From contig NZ_VSSS01000010.1 of the NCBI RefSeq assembly GCF_008123425.1, forward strand, positions 30,430 through 94,429: a stretch of 64,000 nt of DNA. The letters are read 5' to 3'. Position numbers and translations under genes: made by a program. Positions within the stretch are counted from its first letter, which is position 1, and every line of letters begins with the position of its first letter. The notes under the pieces were generated by a model. It saw nothing but the letters and a program-made list of their open reading frames with translations. It made no database searches and was not told the DNA's origin. Origin of the DNA: Bradyrhizobium rifense (lineage in GTDB: Bacteria > Pseudomonadota > Alphaproteobacteria > Rhizobiales > Xanthobacteraceae). Below, piece by piece: positions 1 through 9,172 of this stretch.

Positions 1-2
1 TC

Positions 3-350
3 ATCGTCTCATTGGTCGGCGCCGCCGCCGAGTTTGCCGTGGCCTCTTCTGCGGCGCGCAAGGACCGCCTCGACATGAGCGTCAGCATCGCGCTCGGCAG
101 CGCCTCCCAGATCGCGCTGTTCGTCGCACCCGCGCTGGTGTTGCTCAGCTATGTCGTCGGACCGTCACCGATGAGTCTGCAGTTCTGGCCGGGCGCCGTC
201 ACCATGGTGATGATTGCGACCGTGACGGCGAGCTTCATTACGAGCAGCGGGCGCTCGGCTTGGTTCGTCGGCGCCCTGCTCATCTTCATCTACGCGGTCT
301 TTGCGCTGACGTTGTATGTGGTTCCGCCGACTGGCCAGGGGACGGGGTGA
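3..350 (+). CDS. Ca2+/H+ antiporter, C-terminal fragment
   Basis: The reading frame is open from the left edge, so the N-terminus lies outside the window. The visible 115 or so residues begin IVSLVGAAAEF and carry three hydrophobic stretches plus a conserved acidic/alanine motif (GAAAEFAVASSAARKDRLD) followed by SVSIALGSASQIALFVAP. This is the second alpha-repeat region of the CAX/ChaA cation exchanger family, in which the glutamate takes part in Ca2+/H+ exchange at the inner membrane. The family match is from recalled motifs. The substrate ion is inferred from the family. Confidence 0.75.
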   Translation: MVSLVGAAAEFAVASSAARKDRLDMSVSIALGSASQIALFVAPALVLLSYVVGPSPMSLQFWPGAVTMVMIATVTASFITSSGRSAWFVGALLIFIYAVFALTLYVVPPTGQGTG

Positions 351-540
351 AGCCAACGCCCCTTTTGCTCGCCGTCCGCCAGCCCCGCCCGTTTACTCGT
401 TCATATGAGGTAGCTGAGCGGGGCCGCTGTTGGCCCTTAAACACGTCGCTCATGCGTTTGTCGGTCTCAGCTGTCGTGGGCCATGTGGACCCGCCATCGT
501 GCGCGCGCGCACCCGACCCGCGGAGACACCCCCTGATATT

Positions 541-566
541 GTCTGTCCCTATCGCTAGGGACAGAC
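541..566. promoter_or_regulatory. Perfect 11-bp-arm palindrome upstream of P450
   Basis: GTCTGTCCCTA (541-551) and its exact complement TAGGGACAGAC (556-566) flank a 4-base centre. The site lies 59 bases before the P450 start, with no T-run after it, so an operator or mRNA hairpin fits better than a terminator. The surrounding 351-625 gap holds no convincing gene. Confidence 0.55.
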
Positions 567-625
567 GTCGGCACCTGAGTTCGCTATTCTGGCCCGGATC
601 ACACGCGAATCCAGGGAAGACCGCC

Positions 626-1804
626 TTGAGCACCGCGCCGCGCATCGACATCGACCCTGTCGCGTTCTGGGCCGACCCCTATCCGATGCTTGCAAAAATG
701 CGCAAGGAGGCGCCGATCGCCTTCGTGCCGCAGCTCGGCTCGACGCTGCTGACCAGCCGCGACGACATCTCGATCTCCGAGAAGCAGATCGACGTGTTCT
801 CCTCGCACCAGCCCGCCGGCCTGATGAACCGGCTGATGGGCCACAACATGATGCGCAAGGACGGCGATGCGCATCAAATCGAGCGCCGGGCGATGTTCCC
901 GACGGTGTCGCCGAAGACGGTGAAGGCGCACTGGACCGCGCTGTTCCAGGCGCACGCCGATCGCATCATCGAAGGCATCCAGCCCGGCAGCCGGATCGAT
1001 TTCATGCGCGACTTCGCGCTGCCGTTCTCCGGCGAGTGCCTGAAGTCGATCACCGGCCTTACCAATATCGGCTTCGCCGACATGGATGGGTGGTCGCAGG
1101 GCATGATCGAGGGCATCGCCAATTACGGCGGCGATCCCGCGGTCGAGGCGCGCTGCCATGCTGCGACGTCAGGCATCGATGCTGCGATCGACGACATCCT
1201 GCCGGTGATGCGCAAGCATCCCGATCAGAGCATTCTCGGCGTCCTGCTCGCCTCCGACATGCCGATGGAGAGCGTGCGCGCCAACGTCAAGCTTGCGATC
1301 TCCGGCGGCCAGAACGAGCCGCGCAAGGCGATCGCCGGCACCGTGTGGGCGCTGCTGACGCATCCCGATCAGCTCGACCTCGTGCGCAAGGGCGAGCAGG
1401 GCGAGGTGACCTGGCTCGAGGCCTTCGAGGAATACGCGCGCTGGATCTCGCCGATCGGCATGTCGCCGCGGCGCATCGCAAAACCGTGGTCGATCCGCGA
1501 CGTCACGTTCGAAACCGACGAGCGCGTGTTCCTGATGTTCGGTTCCGCCAATCGCGACGAGAAGCATTTTGAGCGCGCCGACCAGTTCGACGTGCGGCGT
1601 GATACCTCCAAGAGCGTCGCCTTCGGTGCCGGTCCGCATTTCTGCGCCGGCGCCTGGGCTTCGCGCGCGATGATTGCCGACGTCGCGCTGCCGACGGTGT
1701 TTGCGCGTGCCAAGGGAATCGAGCTTGCCGATGACGAGCCGGTGCGGATCGGCGGCTGGGCGTTCCGGGGTTTGCAGAATTTGCCGGTGCGGTGGCTGCA
1801 GTAG
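626..1804 (+). CDS. Cytochrome P450
   Basis: A soluble bacterial P450 of 392 residues, about the normal class I length. The haem-ligand loop FGAGPHFCAGAW places the axial cysteine at residue 340, and the K-helix ExxR motif is seen as EYAR. In the I-helix (about residues 226-232) the text is GGQNEPRK, so the usual acid-threonine proton-relay pair is replaced by asparagine-glutamate-proline. The TTG start at 626 was chosen because a purine-rich AGGGAAGA lies a few bases upstream and translation then begins right before the conserved N-terminal region. No ferredoxin or reductase gene is adjacent, so redox partners must come from elsewhere. The substrate cannot be told. Confidence 0.85.
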   Translation: MSTAPRIDIDPVAFWADPYPMLAKMRKEAPIAFVPQLGSTLLTSRDDISISEKQIDVFSSHQPAGLMNRLMGHNMMRKDGDAHQIERRAMFPTVSPKTVKAHWTALFQAHADRIIEGIQPGSRIDFMRDFALPFSGECLKSITGLTNIGFADMDGWSQGMIEGIANYGGDPAVEARCHAATSGIDAAIDDILPVMRKHPDQSILGVLLASDMPMESVRANVKLAISGGQNEPRKAIAGTVWALLTHPDQLDLVRKGEQGEVTWLEAFEEYARWISPIGMSPRRIAKPWSIRDVTFETDERVFLMFGSANRDEKHFERADQFDVRRDTSKSVAFGAGPHFCAGAWASRAMIADVALPTVFARAKGIELADDEPVRIGGWAFRGLQNLPVRWLQ

Positions 1805-2172
1805 CGCGGCGCGGGCGGTCCATCCGAACGCCGCCATCATGCCATCCTGCGCCTGTTTTGCCCGACGTGTCAAATTTATTTCGGATAATTCGTATTCGAT
1901 TGTTTTTGCACGCCCCGGCTACTGTGCATGGGGTTGTTTTCGCGCTTTTTGTTCCGGCCGCGAGTCTGGGGCTGGATCCGCGCGGCGTTCACATCCGCGT
2001 GCAGAAAAATTCCATCTTCATTCGCTCCGCCGTTTGAAAGATTAATCATGCGCTCTGCCACAAGGGCAGTGCATGCATCGCTATTTTCCCGCACGTCTCG
2101 ACAGCTTTCCCGCCCCGCACCATCATTCCCCGGACATGAATGATGACGGCCGCCTGCGGCCGGGAGTTTGGA
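1805..2172. other. Intergenic region before the sulfonate operon
   Basis: This 368-base gap has an unusually AT-rich patch at about 1868-1915 in an otherwise GC-rich context, which is a likely promoter area for the operon starting at 2173. No terminator with a T-run, repeat or convincing small gene was seen. Short open frames on both strands lack ribosome sites. Confidence 0.4.
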
Positions 2173-3123
2173 ATGCAGCGTCGTGATTTTCTGAAACTGT
2201 TCGCTGGAACCGCGGCCGCAGCGGCGTTTGCTCCGCGCGCGAGCGCGCAGGGCGCGGTGAAGGAAATTCGTATCGGCTACCAGAAGACCGGCGTGCTGGT
2301 CATCACGCGCCAGCGGGCTACTCTAGAAAAACATTTCACGCCGCAAGGCATCGACGTGAAATGGGTCGAGTTCTCCTCAGGCCCCCCGATGATGGAGGCA
2401 ATGAATGTCGGCAGCGTCGATTACGGGGCGGTCGGCGATTCCCCGCCGGTGTTCGCCCAGGCCGCGGGCGCGGCGATCGTTTATGCCGCCGGCCAGCCCA
2501 TCACCAACGGCCAGGGCATTCTGGTGCCCAAGGATTCATCGATCCGCTCGATCGCGGACCTGAAGGGCAAGCGCATCGGCTTCACCAAGGGCTCGAGCGC
2601 CCACAATGTCGTGGTGCAGACGCTGGAGAAGGCGGGCCTGACCTACGCCGACATCACCCCGGTCTATCTGACGCCGCCGGATGCCGGTCCCGCCTTCGCC
2701 AATGGCAGCATCGAGGCCTGGGCGATCTGGGATCCTTATTTCGCGATCGGCGAGACCAGGCAGAACGGCCGCATCCTGATCAATGCGCGCGAGGTCACCA
2801 AGACCAACTCCTTCTACATCGCCAACCGCGAGTTCGCGAAGGACCACGGCGCGATCCTGCAACAGATCGTCGACGTCACCACCGCGACCGGTCAATGGGC
2901 CGAACAGCACCGCGACGAGGTCGCCAGGTCACTGGCCGCGATCACCGGCGTGCCCCTCGACATCCAGGCCGTCGCGGCCGAGCGCGCGAATTTCGTGATC
3001 GGCCCCGTCACCGACGACATCGTCGCGACCCAGCAGGGCGTCGCCGACCGCTTCTACAAGCTCGGCCTCATTCCGAAGCCTGTCGTCATCCGCGACATCG
3101 TCTGGCGCAGCACGGCGACCTGA
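2173..3123 (+). CDS. ssuA: Aliphatic sulfonate ABC binding protein, Tat-type signal
   Basis: A periplasmic binding protein of 316 residues in the SsuA/TauA/NMT1-like group. The N-terminus MQRRDFLKLF followed by an alanine-rich stretch ending RASA is a twin-arginine signal. The mature part carries family phrases such as RIGYQKTGVL near residue 36, an FSSGPPMMEAMNVGSVDYG segment and an AWAIWDPY segment. The start at 2173 is preceded by GGGAG. An in-frame ATG at 2140 exists but would put 11 residues before the twin-arginine motif. It is the first gene of a compact operon and should deliver sulfonates to SsuBC. Its neighbour at 3162 is a paralogue with a different export signal. Confidence 0.88.
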   Translation: MQRRDFLKLFAGTAAAAAFAPRASAQGAVKEIRIGYQKTGVLVITRQRATLEKHFTPQGIDVKWVEFSSGPPMMEAMNVGSVDYGAVGDSPPVFAQAAGAAIVYAAGQPITNGQGILVPKDSSIRSIADLKGKRIGFTKGSSAHNVVVQTLEKAGLTYADITPVYLTPPDAGPAFANGSIEAWAIWDPYFAIGETRQNGRILINAREVTKTNSFYIANREFAKDHGAILQQIVDVTTATGQWAEQHRDEVARSLAAITGVPLDIQAVAAERANFVIGPVTDDIVATQQGVADRFYKLGLIPKPVVIRDIVWRSTAT

Positions 3124-3161
3124 TCGTGCCAACCAACCTCCCCATTTCAAAAGGTTTGAAC

Positions 3162-4115
3162 ATGAGGCGTATCATTCAGCGTCTGATCGCGGCGATCGTG
3201 CTCTCGATCGGCATCGTCGCGGCTGCGGTCGGCACCTCCTACGGTCAGGACAAGGTGGTCCGCATCGGTTACCAGAAATACGGCAAGCTGGTGCTCTTAA
3301 AGAGCAAGGGTACGCTGGAGCCGAAGCTCGCCGCTGACGGTTACAAGGTGGTGTGGACTGAATTTCCGTCCGGGCCGCCGCTGCTCGAAGCGCTCAATGT
3401 CGGCGCCATCGATTTCGGCAACACCGGTGAGGCCCCGCCGATCTTCGCGCAGGCCGCCGGTGCGCCGATCCAGTATGTCGCCTACGAGCCGCCGGCGCCG
3501 AAGGGCGAGGCGATCCTGGTGCCGAAGGACAGCCCGCTGAAATCGGTCGCCGATCTTAGGGGTAAGAAGGTTGCGCTCAACAAGGGCTCCAACGTTCACT
3601 ATCTCCTGGTCAAGGCGCTGGAGAAGGCGGGCGTCAAATATTCCGAGATCGAGCCTGTGTTCCTGGCACCGGCCGATGCACGCGCCGCCTTCGAGCGCGG
3701 CGCGGTCGATGCCTGGGTGATCTGGGATCCGTTCCAGGCTGCGGCGGAAGCGGCGACCGGCGCGCGCACGCTCGCTGACGGCACCGACACCGTCGCCAAC
3801 TACCAGTTCTATTTCTCCTCGAAGAAATTCCTCGACGCCAACCCGAAGATCGTCGACGCCGTGCTCACTGAGCTGAGCTCGGTCGACGATTGGGCCAAGG
3901 GCGATATCCACGCGGTGGCCGAGCAGCTGGCGCCGGCGATCGGCCTGTCCGTCCCGGTGGTCGAGGTCGCGCTGAAGCGGCAGTCCTACGGCATCAAGCC
4001 GCTGACCGATGCCGTCATCGCTGATCAGCAGCAGGTTGCCGACGCATTCTTCGCCCTCAACCTGATCCCCAAATTCATCAAGATTTCCGACGTGGCGCGG
4101 AGGCCAGGAACATGA
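3162..4115 (+). CDS. ssuA: Aliphatic sulfonate ABC binding protein, Sec-type signal
   Basis: The second SsuA-type binding protein has 317 residues. Its signal is MRR plus a long hydrophobic core ending TSYGQ, without the twin-arginine consensus, so Sec export is likely. It is clearly paralogous to the protein at 2173: both have RIGYQK near the mature start, an (E)[18 protein letters not shown] loop, and W-IWDPF. The gap to the first copy is 38 bases and the stop overlaps the ssuD start by four bases. Two binding proteins feeding one permease suggests a broadened substrate range, which is an inference. Confidence 0.88.
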   Translation: MRRIIQRLIAAIVLSIGIVAAAVGTSYGQDKVVRIGYQKYGKLVLLKSKGTLEPKLAADGYKVVWTEFPSGPPLLEALNVGAIDFGNTGEAPPIFAQAAGAPIQYVAYEPPAPKGEAILVPKDSPLKSVADLRGKKVALNKGSNVHYLLVKALEKAGVKYSEIEPVFLAPADARAAFERGAVDAWVIWDPFQAAAEAATGARTLADGTDTVANYQFYFSSKKFLDANPKIVDAVLTELSSVDDWAKGDIHAVAEQLAPAIGLSVPVVEVALKRQSYGIKPLTDAVIADQQQVADAFFALNLIPKFIKISDVARRPGT

Positions 4116-5278
4116 GCAAGCAATCCAACGCCAACATCCTCTGGTTCCTGCCGACCCACGGCGATGGCCGCTATCTCGGCACCGGCATCGGCGGCCGCGA
4201 GGTCAATTTCAACTATCTGCGCCAGGTCGCGCAGGCGGCGGATCAGCTCGGCTATTTCGGTGTGCTGTTGCCGACGGGACGGAGTTGCGAGGATTCCTGG
4301 GTCGTCGCCTCCTCGGTCGCACCGTTCACCGAGCGGCTGCGTTATCTCGTCGCCGTTCGTCCCGGCCTGCAATCGCCGACCGTGGCGGCCCGCATGACCG
4401 CGACGCTCGATCGCATCACCAATGGCCGGCTTCTGATCAACGTCGTCACCGGCGGCGATCCCGTCGAGAACAAGGGCGACGGCATTTTCCTCGACCATGA
4501 CGAGCGCTACGAGGTCACCCGCGAGTTTCTCAACGTCTATAGCGACCTGCTCGCCGGCAAGACCGTCAATGTCGAGGGCAAGCACATCCACATCGAGGAC
4601 GGCAAACTGCTGTTCCATCCCGTGCAGTCGCCGCGCCCGCCGCTTTATTTCGGCGGTTCGTCGGATGCCGGCATCGACGTCGCCGTCGACGCCGTCGACA
4701 AATACCTCACCTGGGGCGAACCGCCGGCGCTGGTCGCCGAGAAGGTTGCGAGGGTGAAGACAGCCGCGGAGGCACGTGGCCGCAAGCTGTCCTTCGGCAT
4801 CCGCCTTCACGTGATCGTCCGCGAGACCAACGAAGAAGCCTGGCGGGCCGCCAACGAGCTGATCAAGCATGTCAGCGACGACACCATCGCCACCGCGCAG
4901 AAGAACTTTGAGCGGATGGACTCGGTTGGCCAGCAGCGCATGGCGCAGCTGCATGGCGGCAAGCGCGACAAGCTCGAGATCGCGCCGAACCTCTGGGCCG
5001 GTGTCGGCCTGGTGCGCGGCGGTGCCGGCACCGCGCTGGTCGGCGACGCGCAGACGGTCGCCGCGCGTATCAAGGAGTATCAGGATATCGGCATCGATAC
5101 TTTCATCATGTCGGGCTATCCGCATCTGGAGGAAGCCTATCGCTTCGCTGAGCTGGTGTTCCCGCTGCTCTCACTCGACCTGCCGAACAACGTGACCAAG
5201 CTGCACTTCAATGGCGGTCCTTTCGGCGAGACGGTCGGTAGCGATTACCGTCCGCAGCATCGGGTGTCGCAATCATGA
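4112..5278 (+). CDS. ssuD: FMNH2-dependent alkanesulfonate monooxygenase
   Basis: A TIM-barrel, luciferase-family flavin monooxygenase of 388 residues, the usual SsuD length. It releases sulfite from alkanesulfonates using FMNH2 and O2 in the cytoplasm. Recognisable segments are [16 protein letters not shown] at the N-terminus, [13 protein letters not shown], and [15 protein letters not shown]. The ATG overlaps the upstream stop by four bases and the stop overlaps the ssuC start, so translation is coupled. Reduced flavin could come from the flavin reductase at 6961. Confidence 0.95.
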   Translation: MSKQSNANILWFLPTHGDGRYLGTGIGGREVNFNYLRQVAQAADQLGYFGVLLPTGRSCEDSWVVASSVAPFTERLRYLVAVRPGLQSPTVAARMTATLDRITNGRLLINVVTGGDPVENKGDGIFLDHDERYEVTREFLNVYSDLLAGKTVNVEGKHIHIEDGKLLFHPVQSPRPPLYFGGSSDAGIDVAVDAVDKYLTWGEPPALVAEKVARVKTAAEARGRKLSFGIRLHVIVRETNEEAWRAANELIKHVSDDTIATAQKNFERMDSVGQQRMAQLHGGKRDKLEIAPNLWAGVGLVRGGAGTALVGDAQTVAARIKEYQDIGIDTFIMSGYPHLEEAYRFAELVFPLLSLDLPNNVTKLHFNGGPFGETVGSDYRPQHRVSQS

Positions 5279-6081
5279 GCCTCATCGACAGCGTTTCGCT
5301 TCCACGCAACTTCCGCCTGCCGCGCGTTGACGGCCTGGTCCAGTGGATCGTGCCGCTTGCCATTGTCGCGATCTGGCAGGTGGCCAGTGTCACCGGCTTC
5401 GTCCCGGTGCGCGTGCTGCCGGCGCCGAGCGATGTGGCGCTCGCCGGCTGGAAGCTGCTGCTGTCGGGCGAGCTGATCCGCAACATCTGGGTCTCGTTCT
5501 GGCGCGCCTCGATCGGCTTCCTGATCGGCGGCAGCATCGGTTTTGCGTTCGGGCTCGCCAACGGCCTGTCGCAGCTCTCCGCAAAACTCACCGACACCAC
5601 GTTGCAGATGGTGCGCAACGTGCCGCATCTGGCGCTGATCCCGCTGGTCATCCTGTGGTTCGGCATCGACGAGAGCGCAAAGCTGTTTCTCGTGGCGCTC
5701 GGCGTGTTCTTCCCGATCTATCTCAACACGCTGCACGGCATTCGCACCGTCGATCCGCAGCTGATCGAGATGGGCCGCATCTACGGCATGAGCGACAGCG
5801 AATTGTTCCGCCGCGTCATCTTCCCCGGCGCGCTGCCCTCGATCTTCGTCGGCATCCGTTTCGCGCTCGGCATCATGTGGCTGACGTTGATCGTCGCCGA
5901 GACCATCGCGGCGTCCTCAGGCCTCGGCTACATGGCGATGCAGGCGCGCGAATTCATGCTGATCGATGTCGTCGTGCTCTCGATCCTGATCTACGCCCTG
6001 CTCGGCAAGCTCGCCGACAGCGCCTCCCGCGTGCTGGAGCGCCTGACGCTCTCCTGGCACCCCGCTTTCCAGAAACGCTGA
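5275..6081 (+). CDS. ssuC: Aliphatic sulfonate ABC permease
   Basis: An inner-membrane permease of 268 residues in the BPD_transp_1 family, with about six hydrophobic segments. The cytoplasmic EAA-like loop is visible around [20 protein letters not shown] followed by [12 protein letters not shown], typical of SsuC/TauC. It starts with an ATGA overlap on ssuD and ends seven bases before ssuB. It should form the transmembrane channel with the ATPase SsuB. Confidence 0.94.
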   Translation: MSLIDSVSLPRNFRLPRVDGLVQWIVPLAIVAIWQVASVTGFVPVRVLPAPSDVALAGWKLLLSGELIRNIWVSFWRASIGFLIGGSIGFAFGLANGLSQLSAKLTDTTLQMVRNVPHLALIPLVILWFGIDESAKLFLVALGVFFPIYLNTLHGIRTVDPQLIEMGRIYGMSDSELFRRVIFPGALPSIFVGIRFALGIMWLTLIVAETIAASSGLGYMAMQAREFMLIDVVVLSILIYALLGKLADSASRVLERLTLSWHPAFQKR

Positions 6082-6088
6082 GAGTGAC

Positions 6089-6928
6089 ATGCAGACAGCC
6101 CTTCGGACCTCCCTTCCGGAAACCGAGCTCGCCAGCCGCGCCAACTTTGCGCCGGCGGCCCGCGTGGCGCGCGAGGAGCGGCCGCTGCATGTGAGCGGCC
6201 TGCCGCTCAGCATCCGCGGCCTCCAGAAATCCTTCGGCGACAACGAGGTGTTGCGCGGCATCGATCTGCACATTCCGGCGGGCCAGTTCGTCGCGATCGT
6301 CGGAAAGAGCGGCTGCGGCAAGAGCACGCTGCTGCGTCTCATCGCCGGCCTGGAAAAGATCGACGCCGGCAGCATCAGCTTCGGCGATGCGGCGATCCAG
6401 CCCGAGGATATCCGCGTGATGTTCCAGGAGCCGCGGTTGCTGCCCTGGGCGCGGGTGCTGTCCAATGTCGAAGTCGGGCTCGGCCGCGATCGTTCGTCCA
6501 GCGATGCGCACGCGCGTGCCGAGAAGGCGCTGACCGAGGTCGGGTTGACCGACAAGCGCGACCAGTGGCCATCAGTGCTGTCGGGCGGACAGAAGCAGCG
6601 CGTCGCGCTCGCCCGCGCGCTGGTCTCCCGTCCGCGCGTGCTCGCCTTCGACGAGCCGCTTGGCGCGCTCGATGCGCTGACCCGGATTTCGATGCAACGG
6701 CTGCTGGAGCGGGTCTGGCGCGACCAGGGCTTTACCGCGATTCTGGTGACCCACGATGTTGCCGAAGCCGTCGCACTGGCCGACCGGGTGCTGGTGATCG
6801 ACGAGGGCCGGATCGCCCACGACGTCATGGTTAACACCGCCCGGCCGCGCGAACGCGGCTCCGCCGAGCTTGCGAGCCTCGAGGGCTCGATTTTGAGCCA
6901 CCTATTGTCAGCGGACGATCGTACCTAG
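6089..6928 (+). CDS. ssuB: Aliphatic sulfonate ABC ATPase
   Basis: An ABC ATPase of 279 residues with Walker [10 protein letters not shown] at residues 72-80, signature LSGGQ at 164-168, Walker B VLAFDEP at 184-190 and a switch histidine in TILVTHDV-type context. A leader of about 35 residues precedes the ABC domain, as in several SsuB proteins. It powers the SsuC permease. Gene order A-A-D-C-B is a variant of the classical ssu operon. Confidence 0.93.
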   Translation: MQTALRTSLPETELASRANFAPAARVAREERPLHVSGLPLSIRGLQKSFGDNEVLRGIDLHIPAGQFVAIVGKSGCGKSTLLRLIAGLEKIDAGSISFGDAAIQPEDIRVMFQEPRLLPWARVLSNVEVGLGRDRSSSDAHARAEKALTEVGLTDKRDQWPSVLSGGQKQRVALARALVSRPRVLAFDEPLGALDALTRISMQRLLERVWRDQGFTAILVTHDVAEAVALADRVLVIDEGRIAHDVMVNTARPRERGSAELASLEGSILSHLLSADDRT

Positions 6929-6960
6929 ATAAAGAGGAACCCCATCTCGGGGAGCATGCC

Positions 6961-7542
6961 ATGAATGTAGTCCCTCGCGAGCTCATGACCGAAATACCCG
7001 TCTCGTCCGCCGATTTCCGCGGCGCCATGCGCCATCTCACCGGCGGCGTCAGCATCATCACCGCCGGGCGGGGCAAGGACATCACCGGCATGACGGTTAC
7101 GTCCGTAACATCGCTATCGGTCGATCCGCCGACGCTGATCGTCAGCATCAACCGCGATGCCTCGTCATTCCCTCTGATCCGTCGCTACGGTGCCTTCGGC
7201 GTGAACATCCTCGCAGCCGATCAGCTCGATGTCGCCGAACGCTTTGCCGGCAAGGGGGGCCTGAAGGGGGCCGATCGTTTCGCCGGCGCCCAGTGGGTCA
7301 CGGCTGTCTCCGGCGTTCCGCTGCTGGTCGGCGCACTGTCTGCCGTTGATTGCGAGGTCGAGGAGATCGTCGAACGCCACTCGCACGGCATCGTCATCGG
7401 CCGCGTCAGGGACATCAAGAACTCCACTCGAACGGCCGCGCTCGCTTATTGGCACGGTCAGTATGTGGCGGTGGATCAGGACGAGGACGCGGCGAGGCTT
7501 GCGGACGTCAGCGTTCCCGCGCGCAGCAGCCGCGGCGTTTGA
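6961..7542 (+). CDS. Flavin reductase (HpaC/NtaB-like)
   Basis: A 193-residue flavin reductase-like FMN-binding split-barrel protein. The diagnostic stretches are RHLTGGVSIITAG, GMTVTSVTSLSVDPPTLIVSIN and the C-terminal YWHGQY. It would use NAD(P)H to make the reduced FMN that SsuD needs. It is not a homologue of the flavodoxin-like SsuE, so it looks like a non-orthologous replacement. GGGGAG sits nine bases before the start, and an in-frame ATG at 6985 is an alternative. The gap of 32 bases from ssuB fits one transcript. Confidence 0.87.
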   Translation: MNVVPRELMTEIPVSSADFRGAMRHLTGGVSIITAGRGKDITGMTVTSVTSLSVDPPTLIVSINRDASSFPLIRRYGAFGVNILAADQLDVAERFAGKGGLKGADRFAGAQWVTAVSGVPLLVGALSAVDCEVEEIVERHSHGIVIGRVRDIKNSTRTAALAYWHGQYVAVDQDEDAARLADVSVPARSSRGV

Positions 7543-7622
7543 TCGCCGCAGGCTGGCCTTTTCCCCATCATCGCTCTAGAAGCCGTTCCTGAGCCTCCCG
7601 TGTTGGGGAGCAACGGAGCGAG

Positions 7623-7781
7623 ATGATGAAGCGCGTCGGGACCTGGGCCTTCTATGCCGTCGGCGCGCTGGCGATCGCATATCTCGCGCTCTACGCCTAT
7701 GCGACCTTCCGCGGCCAGCCGTTCGTGCCGGGCGATCCCATCCACATTTTTCGCAAGCCCGACGCGCCGAGTTATTCGTGA
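7623..7781 (+). CDS. Small single-pass membrane protein
   Basis: A 52-residue protein starting MMKRVGTWAF. One hydrophobic segment spans about residues 6-27, followed by a polar tail GQPFVPGDPIHIFRK. GGAGCGAG just upstream of ATGATG is a good ribosome site. It may be the last member of the sulfonate operon (gap of 80 bases) or independent. I do not recognise the family. The composition and ribosome site make it more than a chance frame. Confidence 0.55.
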   Translation: MMKRVGTWAFYAVGALAIAYLALYAYATFRGQPFVPGDPIHIFRKPDAPSYS

Positions 7782-7789
7782 CGGGATTC

Positions 7790-7877
7790 GTAGGGTGGGT
7801 TAGCGAAGCGTAACCCACCTCTTTGGTATCCGCGGAGACAGAAGTGGTGGGTTACGCCTTCGGCTAACCCACCATAC
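7790..7877. repeat. Palindromic intergenic repeat (GGGTGGGTTA type)
   Basis: A long inverted repeat in which GTAGGGTGGGTTAGC at 7790-7804 is answered by GCTAACCCACCATAC at 7863-7877, with a further GTAACCCACC / GGTGGGTTAC pair inside. It separates the converging genes ending at 7781 and 7893 and may act as a bidirectional terminator. From memory, such elements are scattered through Bradyrhizobium genomes. Confidence 0.75.
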
Positions 7878-7892
7878 GAGATCAGCGCACCT

Positions 7893-9041
7893 TCACCCCC
7901 GCAAGATCGCCAGCGCTAGCGCCTGTGCGCGCGGCACGATGCTGTCAAGCTCGAGATATTCCTCCGGCGAATGGGCGAGCCCGCCGACCGGCCCGACACC
8001 GCAAATCGTCGGCGTGCCGACCGCGGCGGTGAAGCCGGAATCGGCGCAGCCGCCGGAGAACTCACCTTGCAGCGTGGTGAGGCCGGCCTGCTTTGCGGCG
8101 GCTTGATAATTTTCGAACAGCGCCTTCGAGCTCTCGCTCTGCACCACCGGCACGAACTCGCCCTTGATGGTCAGCACAGCACTGGTGCCGGGCACGTAAG
8201 GCGTCGCGACAATCCGTTCGATCTCGGCCATGACAGTGGCGCGGTCTTTGGGATCGACATAGCGCATGTCGATCTGGCCCTCGGCATAAGGCGCCGTCGT
8301 GTTGACCGACTGGCCGCCCGAGATGAGGCCGACATTGAGCGTAATGCCCTTGGTGAGGTCGGTCAGCGCGTGGATCTGAATGATCTTGTGCGCGAGCTCG
8401 CCGATCGCGCTGATACCAGCGGCGAAATTGGCGCCGGAATGCGCTGCCTTGCCGGTGACGGCCATATGCATGAAGATGCCGCCCTTGCGGCTGGTGACGA
8501 CATTGCCGGTGGGGCGGCCCGGCTCGGAGTTGAACACGGCGCGCGCAGAGCGCCCCTCGCGTTCGATCACGGGCCGCGACGAGGGCGAGCCGATCTCCTC
8601 GTCCGAGGTGATCAGCAGCTTGATCGGATGCGGGTTGCCCCCGAATTTGTGGAAGGCTGTGGCGACGAAGATGTTCATGACGAGCCCGGCCTTCATGTCG
8701 GCGACGCCCGGCCCATAGGCGCGCTTGTCCTTGATCGTGAACGGGCGACGTCCGGCCTCACCCTTGCCGAATACGGTGTCGCGGTGCCCCATCAACAGCA
8801 CCGGCTTCTCGTTGCTGCCGGGCTTTGCGATGTCCGCGTGGAGTGCGTCGCCAAACGTGCCGTGGCTCTCCCTGCGCGAGGGAATGCCGTGCTCGGAAAA
8901 GTGCCGCTCGAACCGCGCACCGACCGCATCGACGCCTTCCTTGTCATAGGACCCGGAATCGATGTTCACGACCTCGCGCAGCAGATCGATCATCGCCTGC
9001 CGCTGTGACGCCAGCCAATCCGTGATTTGTGTCTCCGACAT
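7893..9041 (-). CDS. M20 family metallopeptidase (glutamate carboxypeptidase type)
   Basis: A di-zinc M20 peptidase of 382 residues resembling the carboxypeptidase G2 group. Metal-site motifs appear in order: LMGHRDTVF (His and Asp), GPGVADMKAG (bridging Asp), SDEEIGS (catalytic Glu and metal Glu), NSEPGRP and a C-terminal GLAHSPEEY (His). The dimerisation domain lies between, around AVTGKAAHSG. The start at 9041 is preceded by GGGGGG at good spacing. An open frame extends to 9455 but has no support. The substrate is probably an N-acylated amino acid or folate-like compound, which is inference. Confidence 0.88.
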   Translation of the reverse strand: MSETQITDWLASQRQAMIDLLREVVNIDSGSYDKEGVDAVGARFERHFSEHGIPSRRESHGTFGDALHADIAKPGSNEKPVLLMGHRDTVFGKGEAGRRPFTIKDKRAYGPGVADMKAGLVMNIFVATAFHKFGGNPHPIKLLITSDEEIGSPSSRPVIEREGRSARAVFNSEPGRPTGNVVTSRKGGIFMHMAVTGKAAHSGANFAAGISAIGELAHKIIQIHALTDLTKGITLNVGLISGGQSVNTTAPYAEGQIDMRYVDPKDRATVMAEIERIVATPYVPGTSAVLTIKGEFVPVVQSESSKALFENYQAAAKQAGLTTLQGEFSGGCADSGFTAAVGTPTICGVGPVGGLAHSPEEYLELDSIVPRAQALALAILRG

Positions 9042-9172
9042 CGTCACTGTCCCCCCAACTGATGCTATGCTGCGCTTATAGAGCCCTCGTCGGCGATGAG
9101 GTAGGCGCCGAACGCGGGTGCTGTGCGCAGAAACGCGCGTCGGGTGACGCAGGGGCGAAGTCGTGCGACCGC

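Noticed and set aside
260..625. N-terminal extension of the P450 frame
   Set aside because: It overlaps the antiporter frame, crosses the perfect palindrome, and has no ribosome site or family similarity. The TTG at 626 fits better.
1805..2172. Riboswitch or Fur-type site in the AT-rich patch
   Set aside because: No paired arms or recognisable aptamer core; the AT-rich patch alone is not enough.
2361..3161. Long open frame upstream of the second ssuA
   Set aside because: It is a shadow of the first ssuA in another frame, rich in Arg/Gly/His. The true start follows at 3162.
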